DNA of 64,000 nucleotides from NCBI GenBank assembly GCA_021776245.1, contig JAJFGF010000068.1, positions 248,001-312,000 of the forward strand, given 5' to 3'. The notes beneath the pieces were generated by a model. It was not told the origin of the DNA, ran no database searches, and saw nothing but the letters and a program-made list of their open reading frames with translations. This DNA is from Hyphococcus sp. GTDB lineage: Bacteria > Pseudomonadota > Alphaproteobacteria > Caulobacterales > Parvularculaceae. Position 1 is the stretch's first letter; each line of letters begins with the position of its first letter. This document shows, in pieces, positions 35,699 to 44,778 of the stretch. Made by a program: the position numbers and the translations under genes.

Positions 35699-36691
35699 CT
35701 ATTGCGTTTCCTCGACGACCCGCGCCATCATTTCCGCAAATTTTTCCGGCTCTTCAAAAAACGGAAAATGCGCAGAATTTTCAAACTCAACCCATGACTT
35801 TGCGGGCGCGTCGACAAGTTCGAAATACTCTTGAGCAAGCGAAACCGGCGTGACCAGATCGTGAGCGCCCATAAAAAAATAAACCGGCATCTCGAAGCGC
35901 GTGACATTCGCCAAAAGGGGGCCGTCGATCAAATCGCGCTTCATATGTTTTGAAGAGAAGGCAGACCCGTCTTTTACCTTCATGACATCAGACAAAGAAT
36001 ATTCAGGCGCCAGCAGGCCCGTTAGAATGAGCGGCGCAAATGATGTTGCATTGTGAATTTCCGATCCCGTCTTGAACAAAAAATCTTCCCGGTTGGCGTC
36101 CGTAAGCGGTGTGTCGGACGGCAAACCAAGACCGGTCATTTGGCGGCGCAAATAGGCGTCTTGTATCTCAATTTCCCGTGTCATATCAGCAACTTGCCCG
36201 ACACCAATAAAGGCTTGAACGAGCGCCGGACGGCGCGCCGCCAGGAGCGCGCCGATATAGCTGCCATGGGAGTGACCGACGAGGTAGACTTTGTCCGCGC
36301 CGAGGGTCGACTGAAGGTAGGCGATTACGGCTTCAGCGTCAGCGACAAGCTGGCTGGTCGAAATTTGTGCGGGATCCATTCCCTTGCGGAAAGACTTTCC
36401 GGCGCCGCGCTGGTCCCAATGGACAACAACGAAATCTTCTTCGAGCGGACGTTGAAACGCATGTGCAAGATACATGGCTGGCATACCGGGTCCGCCATGC
36501 AGAAACAACAGAACCGGTTTTGATTTGTCCTTGCTTCTGATCAGGAGATATTGACGGTCGCCGTTTATGTCGACCGCGCCAAGTTTGGCGATGGCGTGTG
36601 GGGCGAAAATCGGCGGCGTAAAAGACACGAACCACCGCGCAAAAATCGCAATGGTCAACAGCAAAATTACAAAAGATATTGATCGCAACAT
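35699..36691 (-). CDS. Alpha/beta hydrolase, proline-iminopeptidase-like, membrane anchored
   Basis: 330 residues from ATG at 36691. One N-terminal hydrophobic helix (4-20) anchors or exports the enzyme. Oxyanion motif HGGPGMP at 65-71, DQRGAGKSFRKG near 93-104, nucleophile Ser141 in GHSHGS, and a C-terminal His in NSAHFPFFEEPEKF. This pattern is shared by the S33 peptidase family, so a prolyl aminopeptidase or related hydrolase is likely but the substrate is unknown. It follows parB on the same strand by 50 bases. Confidence 0.88.
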   Translation of the reverse strand: MLRSISFVILLLTIAIFARWFVSFTPPIFAPHAIAKLGAVDINGDRQYLLIRSKDKSKPVLLFLHGGPGMPAMYLAHAFQRPLEEDFVVVHWDQRGAGKSFRKGMDPAQISTSQLVADAEAVIAYLQSTLGADKVYLVGHSHGSYIGALLAARRPALVQAFIGVGQVADMTREIEIQDAYLRRQMTGLGLPSDTPLTDANREDFLFKTGSEIHNATSFAPLILTGLLAPEYSLSDVMKVKDGSAFSSKHMKRDLIDGPLLANVTRFEMPVYFFMGAHDLVTPVSLAQEYFELVDAPAKSWVEFENSAHFPFFEEPEKFAEMMARVVEETQ

Positions 36692-36741
36692 GGCACTCTG
36701 CCAGCGGAGAGGCGCAGAATAATAGAAATTTGTTGCTGCGG

Positions 36742-37659
36742 CTAGACTCGGGCGCCCATCAGGCGGCGGCAAATATCATCGAGCTGATCAAGGGTCATAT
36801 ATTTCAGCGTGACCGCGCCTGCGCCTTTGGATTTGTGATCGATATTGACCTCAAGGCCCAAAATCGCTGCCAGGTCGCGTTCCAGGGCCCGCGTATCGGA
36901 ATCCTTGCGCGCTGAGGAAGTCGTTGTTTTTGTTTTGTTTTTCTTGTCTGGCGTCGCGTCATTGCCGTCCCTGTCAACGCTTTTTGCAAGGCGTTCGGTC
37001 TCACGCACCGAGAGACCGTTTTTGATCACCAGCGCGCAAACCCGGTCCGGATCAGCGCTCCCTAAAAGAGCGCGCGCATGGCCCATAGAGATGGCGCCAG
37101 CGCCAAGCGCCTCAAGCGCCTTTTCCGGCAGGTTGATAAGCCGCATCATATTGGCGACGTGGCTGCGGGATTTGCCAACTGCTTTTGAAATCTCTTCCTG
37201 GGTGCGGCCATAAGAATCCGCGAGCCGGTTGTAGGCTGTCGCTTCCTCGACCGGATTCAAATCAACGCGCTGAACGTTTTCAATTAAAGCGATTTCGGCC
37301 GCCTGTTCATCCGTCAGCTCACGGATTATTACTGCAACATTATGAAGATGAGCTTTTTGCGCCGCCCGCCATCGCCGCTCCCCCGCGACAATTTCATACC
37401 GGCCGCCGCCTATGGGCCGAACCAGGATCGGCTGCAAAAGTCCACGCGCCCTGATCGACGCCGCAAGCTCTTCGATGCCCGCCTTGTCGAAAATCCGCCG
37501 CGGCTGGTTGGCGTTGGGTTTTAAAAACTCAATCGGCAGTTCGCGCTTGCCGTCGCCGTCGCCAGGGGCCGCTCTCATCGACGGCGCGTCGCCAAGAAGG
37601 GCGTCGAGCCCACGACCTAAGCCTTTGTGATGGCTTTTCTTTTTCTCTGCCGCGGCCAT
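36742..37659 (-). CDS. parB: Chromosome-partitioning protein ParB
   Basis: 305 residues. Start GLGRGLDALLGD is typical; the ParB/Srx CTPase domain has RARGLLQPILVRP and the GERRWRAAQ motif, then ALIENVQRVDLNPVEEA, and the helix-turn-helix EISKAVGKSRSHVANMMRL. The C-terminus carries a Lys-rich linker and a dimerisation segment. ParB binds the parS sites located 1.4-3.7 kb upstream and spreads as a CTP clamp. Directly downstream of parA. Confidence 0.97.
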   Translation of the reverse strand: MAAAEKKKSHHKGLGRGLDALLGDAPSMRAAPGDGDGKRELPIEFLKPNANQPRRIFDKAGIEELAASIRARGLLQPILVRPIGGGRYEIVAGERRWRAAQKAHLHNVAVIIRELTDEQAAEIALIENVQRVDLNPVEEATAYNRLADSYGRTQEEISKAVGKSRSHVANMMRLINLPEKALEALGAGAISMGHARALLGSADPDRVCALVIKNGLSVRETERLAKSVDRDGNDATPDKKNKTKTTTSSARKDSDTRALERDLAAILGLEVNIDHKSKGAGAVTLKYMTLDQLDDICRRLMGARV

Positions 37660-37686
37660 TTTAGCGTCCCTTCTAGTCTGTTTATA

Positions 37687-38499
37687 TTACGCCGCTCGGG
37701 GGCGCGCGCGCTCGCGCTGAATTACTTCGCTTGCAAGCTGAATATAGGCCTGGCTGCCTGGGCATTTGAGGTCGTAAAGCAGCGCCGGCTTGCCGTAGCT
37801 CGGCGCTTCGGAAATTCGCACATTGCGGGGAATAACCGTCCGATAGACTTTGTCTTTCAGATGCGCGCGCACATCATCCTCGACCTGATTTGTCAGGTTG
37901 TTGCGGCGGTCGTGCATGGTCAAGACAACACCCTGTAATTCGATATTCGGGTTAATCCGTTCACGGACCGTATCGATCGTGCGGAGAATTTGGCTGAGGC
38001 CTTCAAGCGCAAAGAATTCGCACTGCAATGGAATGATCACCGCGTCTGCGGCCGCCAGGGCGTTCACGGTCAGAAGGCTCAATGAGGGCGGACAATCAAT
38101 CAGAATATAAGTCGCGCTGTTTGACGCCCCATATTCCTCAATCGCGTCCGCAAGGCGAAAATGCCGGCGGTCAGCGTTGATCAGCTCGACCTCAGCGCCG
38201 GCGAGATCAACCCCGGCAGGGGCAAGCATCAAACCAGGTATATCGGTTTCAGAGACTGCCGCTTCCAGTCTGTATTCACCGCCGATGACGTCATAGGTGG
38301 TGATTTCACGCTCGGAGGCGCGTTTGCCAAGCCCTGTAGAGGCGTTGCCCTGGGGGTCGAGATCAATCAGCAGGACGCGCTCGCCGACGGCAGCGAGGGC
38401 GGTTGAAAGATTGATTGCGGTCGTGGTTTTGCCAACGCCGCCTTTCTGGTTGGCGATAGCGATGATTCTGGGGCGCGAACCGCTCGACTTATTGGGCAC
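37687..38499 (-). CDS. parA: Chromosome-partitioning ATPase ParA
   Basis: 270 residues. Deviant Walker A NQKGGVGKTTTAINL, switch DLDPQGNAST and Walker B ILIDCPPSLSLLT. ParA binds DNA non-specifically and pulls the ParB-parS complex towards the pole. The start overlaps the rsmG stop by 11 bases. Confidence 0.98.
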   Translation of the reverse strand: MPNKSSGSRPRIIAIANQKGGVGKTTTAINLSTALAAVGERVLLIDLDPQGNASTGLGKRASEREITTYDVIGGEYRLEAAVSETDIPGLMLAPAGVDLAGAEVELINADRRHFRLADAIEEYGASNSATYILIDCPPSLSLLTVNALAAADAVIIPLQCEFFALEGLSQILRTIDTVRERINPNIELQGVVLTMHDRRNNLTNQVEDDVRAHLKDKVYRTVIPRNVRISEAPSYGKPALLYDLKCPGSQAYIQLASEVIQRERARPRAA

Positions 38500-39145
38500 G
38501 GCGTAAGTTTCCGATCTCTAAAATGGTCGCATCGGGGCTGGTTATGCTTGCGTGGCGTATGACCTCCATATGCCAATATTTAGCGGCTTCGGTCAATTCA
38601 CCCTCTACATCTTGTCCCTTGGGCAGGAAATACCGGGTCTTTTGTCGCGCAATTCCAGCGCCATAGCCTAGCAACTTCGCAAGCCGGGCGAGGGCGCGGG
38701 CGGTAATGATGTCGGGCGGCTTGGGCGTGGACAGGTTTTCGATTCGCTCCGGTATGACCGTTACATTGGAAAGCCCCATCGCCGAGGCGGCGGCGCTGAG
38801 GAATTTAGATTTTTTGCCCGTTGATTCGACTAATGTGACGTGCACGTCCTTTTCCACGAGCATCGCCGCCAGCACCAATCCGGGAAACCCGGCGCCCGAC
38901 CCAAGATCAAATACGCTTCTTGCGTTCGCGGGAAGCAGCGGGACAATTTGCGCCGCATCAAGGTAGTGCCGGCGCCACCGGTCTCCGATCGTGGAGCGCG
39001 CAATTAAGTTGTGTCGCGTTAAGGATTCGATCAGTACGCGATCCATCGCCTCAAGGCGCGTCATTGTTTCACGTGAAACATGCGCAGTGGCGGCAAATTC
39101 GTCTGGCGTCACGAAACAGCCCGTTGCGGGTTCTTTTTCGCCCAT
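38489..39145 (-). CDS. rsmG: 16S rRNA m7G527 methyltransferase RsmG
   Basis: 218 residues. SAM-binding motif [16 protein letters not shown], the family segment [21 protein letters not shown] and [19 protein letters not shown] at 39145 lies 37 bases inside the end of mnmG; later starts would cut into conserved sequence. The first parS site lies in its 5' end and encodes VSRET. Confidence 0.96.
   Translation of the reverse strand: MGEKEPATGCFVTPDEFAATAHVSRETMTRLEAMDRVLIESLTRHNLIARSTIGDRWRRHYLDAAQIVPLLPANARSVFDLGSGAGFPGLVLAAMLVEKDVHVTLVESTGKKSKFLSAAASAMGLSNVTVIPERIENLSTPKPPDIITARALARLAKLLGYGAGIARQKTRYFLPKGQDVEGELTEAAKYWHMEVIRHASITSPDATILEIGNLRRAQ
39065..39080. other. parS site 1
   Basis: TGTTTCACGTGAAACA, a perfect 16-base ParB palindrome, located inside the start region of rsmG, where it encodes VSRET. 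Confidence 0.97.
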
Positions 39146-41034
39146 GCGAGCAGCAAGGCAAGCGCCGCCGGCGTTACGCCTTCGATCCGCCCGGCCTGTC
39201 CAAGCGTAGCCGGGCGCGCATCCACAAGTTTCTGGCGCACTTCGTTTGAGAGACCGTTGATCAGTGCATAGTCAAGATCATCCGGGAGCCGTAATGATTC
39301 GTCGCGCTTGAAAGCAATAATATCGGCCTGTTGCCGGTGCAGATATCCGGAATAGAGCGCATCGAAAGCCAGCTGCTCGGAAATTGCATGCGGCATCGCT
39401 GCCAGGGCCGGCCAAATTGCGGCGAGCCCGTCAATGGCAACCTCGGGGAGGGCCAGGAGATCCGAAACCGATCGACGCCGGCCATCCTGATTTAATTTAA
39501 TGCCGTGCCGCGCCGCCTCATTTGGGGTCAATGATGTCCGCGCCGCCCACGCGCGCGCCTCTTCGAGCAAGGCCTGTTTCACGTGAAACTTTTCGCGGCG
39601 CTCACGCGCAACGATGCCAAACTCTATTCCGCGCTGCGTCAGCCGCTGGTCCGCATTATCTGACCGCAATGAGAGGCGGTACTCCGCCCGGCTGGTAAAC
39701 ATGCGATAAGGTTCTGTAACTCCGTGAGTTACAAGGTCATCGATCATGACGCCGATATAGGCGTCAGACCGATCGAGAATAAAAGGCGCCGCCGCGCCAA
39801 CCTTGCGTGCAGCGTTAATCCCGGCCATCAGCCCTTGCGCCGCCGCTTCCTCGTAACCGGTGGTGCCATTGATCTGGCCAGCAAGGAAGAGGCCGGGCAT
39901 TGTCCTGGCTTCAAGCGCAGGCGTTAGCGCTCTTGGGTCCACATAGTCATACTCAATCGCGTAGCCATAACGGATCACTTTAGCCTGCCCGAGGCCCGGT
40001 ATCGTCTTCAGGAAAGCCGCCTGCACATCTTCCGGCAGGGAGGTCGAAATGCCATTTGGATAGACCGTGTGATCTTCCAATCCCTCGGGCTCGAGGAAAA
40101 TCTGATGCGCGTCGCGCTCGGCAAAACGCACCACCTTGTCCTCTATGGAAGGGCAGTAGCGCGGCCCACGGCCGGAAATGCCGCCGCCATAAACAGCAGA
40201 TTTGTTGAGATTTGCTTCAATGATCTTGTGGGTTTGCCGCGTCGTCCCGGTGACGCCGCATGATATTTGCGGAACTTCAATACGGTCCGTCAGGAAGGAA
40301 AAAGGGACAGGGACATCGTCGGCAGGCTGCATATCGAGGCTCGCCCAATCAATGGTGCGCCCATCAAGGCGCGCTGGGGTGCCGGTTTTAAGCCGCCCAA
40401 GCCGCAGGCCGCTGCCATATAGTCGGTCTGAAAGGCCCAGGGCAGGGGCCTCAACACCGCCCGTCGCCCTTGCATTTGCCCGGCCGGCTGGAATTCGTTG
40501 GTCGCCAATATGAATGACGCCCTTTAAAAACGTGCCTGTGGTCAAGACGACGGCGCTGGCGCCGATGCGCGTTCCGTCAGCGCCGACGATACCGGTGATC
40601 GCTACCGCCGGTTTTGTTTCACGTGAAACATCCGATTGAGATGCCGGGCTGGTGAGCAGGTCTTCGACCGCAATCTCTGCGATATCGAGATTGTCCACCT
40701 CTGCCAAAAGGCGCTGCATATGCATTCGGTACAGAGCCCGGTCGGCCTGGGCCCGGGGGCCGCGCACGGCGGGACCTTTGGAGCGATTGAGCATCCGAAA
40801 CTGAATGCCCGCAAGATCAATAACCCTGCCCATAAGGCCATCAAGGGCGTCAATTTCCCGCACCAGATGACCTTTGCCCAGCCCACCGATTGCGGGGTTG
40901 CAGGACATTTCGCCTATCGTATCCAGGCGGTGCGTCGCGAGCAGCGTTGACGCGCCAGCGCGTGCGGCCGCCGCCGCAGCCTCGCAGCCAGCATGTCCGC
41001 CCCCAATCACGATAACGTCGTAGGAATGTTTCAT
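39109..41034 (-). CDS. mnmG: tRNA uridine-5-carboxymethylaminomethyl enzyme MnmG (GidA)
   Basis: 641 residues from ATG at 41034; the longer frame to 41115 adds an unlikely leader. FAD-binding [14 protein letters not shown], the conserved [21 protein letters not shown] and the C-terminal helical region ending near [17 protein letters not shown]. With MnmE it modifies U34 of tRNAs for Leu(UAA) and others. Two parS sites lie within the gene. Confidence 0.97.
   Translation of the reverse strand: MKHSYDVIVIGGGHAGCEAAAAAARAGASTLLATHRLDTIGEMSCNPAIGGLGKGHLVREIDALDGLMGRVIDLAGIQFRMLNRSKGPAVRGPRAQADRALYRMHMQRLLAEVDNLDIAEIAVEDLLTSPASQSDVSRETKPAVAITGIVGADGTRIGASAVVLTTGTFLKGVIHIGDQRIPAGRANARATGGVEAPALGLSDRLYGSGLRLGRLKTGTPARLDGRTIDWASLDMQPADDVPVPFSFLTDRIEVPQISCGVTGTTRQTHKIIEANLNKSAVYGGGISGRGPRYCPSIEDKVVRFAERDAHQIFLEPEGLEDHTVYPNGISTSLPEDVQAAFLKTIPGLGQAKVIRYGYAIEYDYVDPRALTPALEARTMPGLFLAGQINGTTGYEEAAAQGLMAGINAARKVGAAAPFILDRSDAYIGVMIDDLVTHGVTEPYRMFTSRAEYRLSLRSDNADQRLTQRGIEFGIVARERREKFHVKQALLEEARAWAARTSLTPNEAARHGIKLNQDGRRRSVSDLLALPEVAIDGLAAIWPALAAMPHAISEQLAFDALYSGYLHRQQADIIAFKRDESLRLPDDLDYALINGLSNEVRQKLVDARPATLGQAGRIEGVTPAALALLLAWAKKNPQRAVS
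39575..39590. other. parS site 2 (one mismatch)
   Basis: TGTTTCACGTGAAACT, 15 of 16 positions, within mnmG where the other frame gives FHVK. Confidence 0.93.
40615..40630. other. parS site 3
   Basis: Perfect TGTTTCACGTGAAACA within mnmG, again encoding VSRET. Confidence 0.97.
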
Positions 41035-41560
41035 TTTAAATCTCTCGCCGTTCCTATAGGGGAGGCGGGCCTTTATTGGAATTGCCCTGAGATTAAAGTT
41101 TAGGCCTGAACTCACTCCAGCTCTTTTGCGCCAAATAGAGCGCAGATCGCTCAGTTGTAAGAACCCGGCACAACAACGGGGTACCAGCGCTATGGCGCTA
41201 ATTCAGCTCAGTCTGGTTTTGGCCGGCAAACCGGCCCTCGCTTCGACGTCGCTTCTGATCGAGAAGCGTTGGTAACGCCAAGGCATGGGCGCCCGTCCCG
41301 CAAAACCATCATAAACGATTGTAACGCCGCCTTGCTGCAGGTTTGTTTCACGTGAAACATCAAATCCAGCGGCGGATACAAACGATAGGCGGCGCCAAAC
41401 TATTCCTCCGCCTACCAACAAATGAATCGTTTTCATCTGCGAGCGTTAACCATATTATCCCTGTACGGATCGCCTTAAATTGGCGCCTTTTCCCCCTGGC
41501 ATGTGATCTGCAAAGACCGCTTTATTGGGGGCCGGCAGGCAGCTTCAGAAGGACGCAGCC
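41035..41560. other. Intergenic region holding parS site 4
   Basis: 526 bases between mnmG and the small plus-strand gene. Apart from the parS site I see no convincing gene. A minus-strand open frame at 41203-41436 passes through the site but has no ribosome binding site or recognisable domain. Confidence 0.6.
41344..41359. other. parS site 4
   Basis: Perfect TGTTTCACGTGAAACA in the intergenic region upstream of mnmG. Confidence 0.97.
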
Positions 41561-41818
41561 ATGATCATTTCTGGGGCGAAATCATTGAGACAGAGTATAC
41601 GTTATACCAGCACCGGTTCCGTGGACTTTACACTTGACCGTCGCCGCGTTCATCTGTTGCTGGCGCGCAGGTTGAGCGAAAAAATATCCAGTTATGAGCG
41701 CGCCGCGGCAGGCCTTGAATCGAGCGGCGAAACCGACGCCGCGAACGCTCTTTACCAGGCCGCGCGGAAACTAAAAACAATCACACGACGCACCCTTTCG
41801 AAGAAAAAGGCCGGCTAG
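41561..41818 (+). CDS. Small basic helical protein of unknown function
   Basis: 85 residues from ATG at 41561 with AAGGA seven bases upstream. Predominantly helical and basic: DRRRVHLLLARRLSEKISSY, then AANALYQAARKLKTITRRTL, ending KKKAG. No signal peptide or known motif. It lies between mnmG and the convergent mnmE in the parS region. A nucleoid- or RNA-binding role would fit the charge, but nothing proves it. Confidence 0.6.
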   Translation: MIISGAKSLRQSIRYTSTGSVDFTLDRRRVHLLLARRLSEKISSYERAAAGLESSGETDAANALYQAARKLKTITRRTLSKKKAG

Positions 41819-41839
41819 TTGTAGGCGCCGGCGCGGGCC

Positions 41840-43183
41840 CTACTTCCCGATACAAAAGCTCGAAAAAATTTCTCCCAACACGTCTTCAACGCCGACCGCG
41901 CCGGTAATCGATCCGAGCGCGCGGGCGGCAAGGCGCGCGTCTTCTGCAGCCAGTTCTGGCGCCGTTTCAATATTGTGTTGTGCTCGATCAAGCGCCTCAA
42001 TTGCCGCTTCAACCGCTTTCACATGACGCAGCCGGGTCAGGCCCGGGCCGTCATTTTCATTATGCGCAGTTGCAGTTACAGATAAGGCGTTCACCAAAGG
42101 CGCCAGGCCAAGTCCGGTTTTTGTAGATAAAACAAAGGCTTTGACGCCGTCAATCGGCGCCTGGTCAGGTATGGCCGGCTCAAGATCCGCCCGTGACCAG
42201 ACCAGAACATCACCGGACCGGAGTAGGGCCAGCGTTTCCCGGGAAATGTAAGCGCTTAGCGGGTCAAGCACCGCAACACGGATATCGGCTGTCTCGGCCC
42301 TGCGCCGCGCCCGGCGCATGCCTTCTTCCTCTATCCCATCGCCGGCTGCATCGCGCAGGCCGGCTGTATCTGCGATGGTTGCAATAACGCCGTCGAAGTC
42401 GAGACGCGCCTCAATGACATCGCGTGTCGTACCCGCAACATCAGAGACGATCGCAATCTCTGATCCGGCCAGAGCGTTAACGAGAGACGACTTACCCGCG
42501 TTAGGCGGACCGATCACGGCGATCGAAACGCCTTCACGGATCATCCGTGTACGTTTCGAATCGAGAAGAAACAGGGTTAATTCTTTCTTGAGCTCGGTAA
42601 TCGCCGGGCCCGCGCGGGCGGCAATCGCCGCCGGAATATCGGCCTCGTCAGGGAAATCAATGTCGGCCTCAAGGGGCGCCATCACCGCCAAAAGGCGATT
42701 TTTCCAGCCCTCCGCCATCGCCGACAGCCGCCCGTCGAGCTGACCCAAAGCCTGCTTTCTTTGCCGGGTCGTTTCGGCATCGATAAGATCTGCAAGCGCC
42801 TCCGCCTGCGCTAGATCAAGCTTATTGTTCTTGAGCGCGCGGAGCGTGAATTCACCGGCCTCCGCCGGTCTGGCGCCGGCCGCCGCCAGCGCCTCAAAAA
42901 GAGACATCTCGACCGCCCGGCTGCCGTGCAAATGAAGCTCGCCGACATCCTCGCCGGTATAACTTTGGGGGCCCTTAAAAAGTATGGCCAATCCGCGATC
43001 GATCAGCGATCCATCGGCCGGGTCGCGAAACGCCGCCAGTTTTGCCTCTCGATAATTAATCTGTTTACCAATTAAGTCGCTGACAATGCGATGCGATTGC
43101 GGTCCTGACAGGCGATAAACCGCGACGCCAGCCTTGCCCGCGCCCGACGCCCGCGCAAAAATCGTATCGTTAATGGCGATCAT
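41840..43183 (-). CDS. mnmE: tRNA modification GTPase MnmE
   Basis: 447 residues from ATG at 43183; an in-frame GTG at 43201 is less likely. N-terminal folate-binding domain (DTIFARASGAGKAGVAVYRL), G domain with GPPNAGKSSLVNAL and the DTAGLRD switch, and the C-terminal CIGK motif that holds the reactive Cys. It acts with MnmG on U34. Confidence 0.97.
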   Translation of the reverse strand: MIAINDTIFARASGAGKAGVAVYRLSGPQSHRIVSDLIGKQINYREAKLAAFRDPADGSLIDRGLAILFKGPQSYTGEDVGELHLHGSRAVEMSLFEALAAAGARPAEAGEFTLRALKNNKLDLAQAEALADLIDAETTRQRKQALGQLDGRLSAMAEGWKNRLLAVMAPLEADIDFPDEADIPAAIAARAGPAITELKKELTLFLLDSKRTRMIREGVSIAVIGPPNAGKSSLVNALAGSEIAIVSDVAGTTRDVIEARLDFDGVIATIADTAGLRDAAGDGIEEEGMRRARRRAETADIRVAVLDPLSAYISRETLALLRSGDVLVWSRADLEPAIPDQAPIDGVKAFVLSTKTGLGLAPLVNALSVTATAHNENDGPGLTRLRHVKAVEAAIEALDRAQHNIETAPELAAEDARLAARALGSITGAVGVEDVLGEIFSSFCIGK

Positions 43184-43238
43184 GATGGCCTGCGTTTCCA
43201 CGCCCGACGACGCTTCGGCGCGGCCCGGGCGGCAACAT

Positions 43239-43484
43239 TTATTTCTTTTTTCCCGCGCTGGACATCGCCGCGCCCATCAAATTTTGAAACTGCTCAATTC
43301 CCTTGCCGCCCATATTTACCCAGGCGGCGATCAGACGCTCGGGATCCGCCAACGTATCCATATTTTCCTTGGCGCGTCTCGACATCTCGTCGACAATCAT
43401 TTTATTAAGCGGCTCAACATCCGGCATTCCGAAAAAGCTCCTCGCTTCCTGCGGCGTGCAGTCGATATTGACGGTGAATTTCAT
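43239..43484 (-). CDS. DUF6489-type small protein
   Basis: 81 residues: KFTVNIDCTPQEARSFFGMP at the start, then DPERLIAAWVNMGGKGIEQF and a C-terminus ending AGKKK. Members are found in alphaproteobacteria, often between mnmE and rho. Function unknown; the helical, amphipathic C-terminus resembles phasin-like polypeptides. AGGAGATGAG upstream provides a strong ribosome binding site. Confidence 0.85.
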   Translation of the reverse strand: MKFTVNIDCTPQEARSFFGMPDVEPLNKMIVDEMSRRAKENMDTLADPERLIAAWVNMGGKGIEQFQNLMGAAMSSAGKKK

Positions 43485-43659
43485 TTCTCATCTCCTTTGG
43501 CCGCTAGACCTACGCGCCATGGGCGGCGCCCTGCAATATGAAACTGTCCGGAACGGCGCTTTCCGGCACATATGGCGCAATCCGTGACGGCCTTTTGACC
43601 TCGCGGGGAGCAACCGTTAAGGCAAAACCCCCAAACCGCGCCTAAACAAGCGAGCGCCC

Positions 43660-44670
43660 ATGCCAAGACAAACACCCCGCGCGCCAGGACCAACATGGTT
43701 GCAAATTCCTGTCCTGCTTGGCTTGATTGGGCTCGGGCTGACCGCCTGCAGCAACCCGGCCCCGCAAATCCATGCCGCGGACAACGGACCGCAAGCGGGA
43801 TGGTCGATCGCGCCAACAGGCGATCTCAATATTTTCTTTGACTGCCTGCGAGACAACGGCGCCGCGCTCATCGCTGCGCATCGCGGCGGTCCCTATCCCG
43901 GTTATCCGGAGAACGCTGTCGAAACCATGGCCGCGATCCTTGAAAAAATCCCGGCGATCATGGAGATCGACATAGCAACATCCGCAGACGGTGTTCTCTA
44001 TCTGATGCATGATGACCGTCTTGAACGAACGACGACCGGTTCCGGCGAAGCTGACGCTCTACAGTGGGACGACATCCGGAAGCTGCACCTTGAAGACAAT
44101 GACGGGCGCAAAACCAACTTTGCACCACCGCGTTTTGACGAAGCGCTCGCCTGGGCTGAAGGCCGAACCATCCTGCAAGTCGATTTCAAACGCACAACCC
44201 GTTATGAGGATGTCGCCGATGAAATCCGTCGCCAGGGGGCCGAGGCGCGGGTCATTCTTATCGCTTATTCGATGGCTTCGGCGAGAAAGCTTCACGCGCT
44301 TTTGCCGCAGGCAATGATTTCGCTTTCTCTTAATTCTCAATCCGAACTCAACCGCGCAGTTGCATCTGGCATCCCGGATAACCGCCTGCTCGGCTTTACC
44401 GGTACGGAAGACCCGCGTCCGCGACTTTTTTCCGTACTCAGCAAACGCGACGTAGAGGTTATTTTCGGAACGCTTGGCGGCAAGGACTCGATTGACAATG
44501 ATATCGCCCAATCCGGCTATGACGCGCTTTACGCTGAAATTGCGGAAAACGGCGTGGATATCATCGCCACCGACCGCCCGGTTGAAGCTTATGCGGCCCT
44601 CGCCGCCGCCGGAAAAGCCGCGCTCGCCGGTAATTGCCGGATCGAATACAACAACGCACCTGATGACTAG
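43660..44670 (+). CDS. Glycerophosphodiester phosphodiesterase lipoprotein
   Basis: 336 residues. Lipoprotein signal with Cys30 in GLGLTAC. The GDPD barrel shows AAHRGGPYPGYPENAVET and MEIDIATSADGVLYLMHDD, which contain the catalytic His pair and metal-binding acids. The middle (ILQVDFKRT) and the C-terminal strand VDIIATDRP complete the fold. It likely hydrolyses glycerophosphodiesters in the periplasm. It stands alone, divergent from DUF6489 and convergent with the MATE gene. Confidence 0.92.
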   Translation: MPRQTPRAPGPTWLQIPVLLGLIGLGLTACSNPAPQIHAADNGPQAGWSIAPTGDLNIFFDCLRDNGAALIAAHRGGPYPGYPENAVETMAAILEKIPAIMEIDIATSADGVLYLMHDDRLERTTTGSGEADALQWDDIRKLHLEDNDGRKTNFAPPRFDEALAWAEGRTILQVDFKRTTRYEDVADEIRRQGAEARVILIAYSMASARKLHALLPQAMISLSLNSQSELNRAVASGIPDNRLLGFTGTEDPRPRLFSVLSKRDVEVIFGTLGGKDSIDNDIAQSGYDALYAEIAENGVDIIATDRPVEAYAALAAAGKAALAGNCRIEYNNAPDD

Positions 44671-44778
44671 TTTGCGTTTGCCAGCTGGTTCATGCTTACA
44701 AAGCGCGCCCTCGCTGACCTGACTTTTCTTATCGTGGCTGCAGCCCCCGGAAAACGCAGCCTTACTTCGTATACCGAA

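Noticed and set aside
41203-41436. 77-codon minus-strand frame upstream of mnmG
   Set aside because: It passes through a parS site, has no ribosome binding site and no similarity I recognise.
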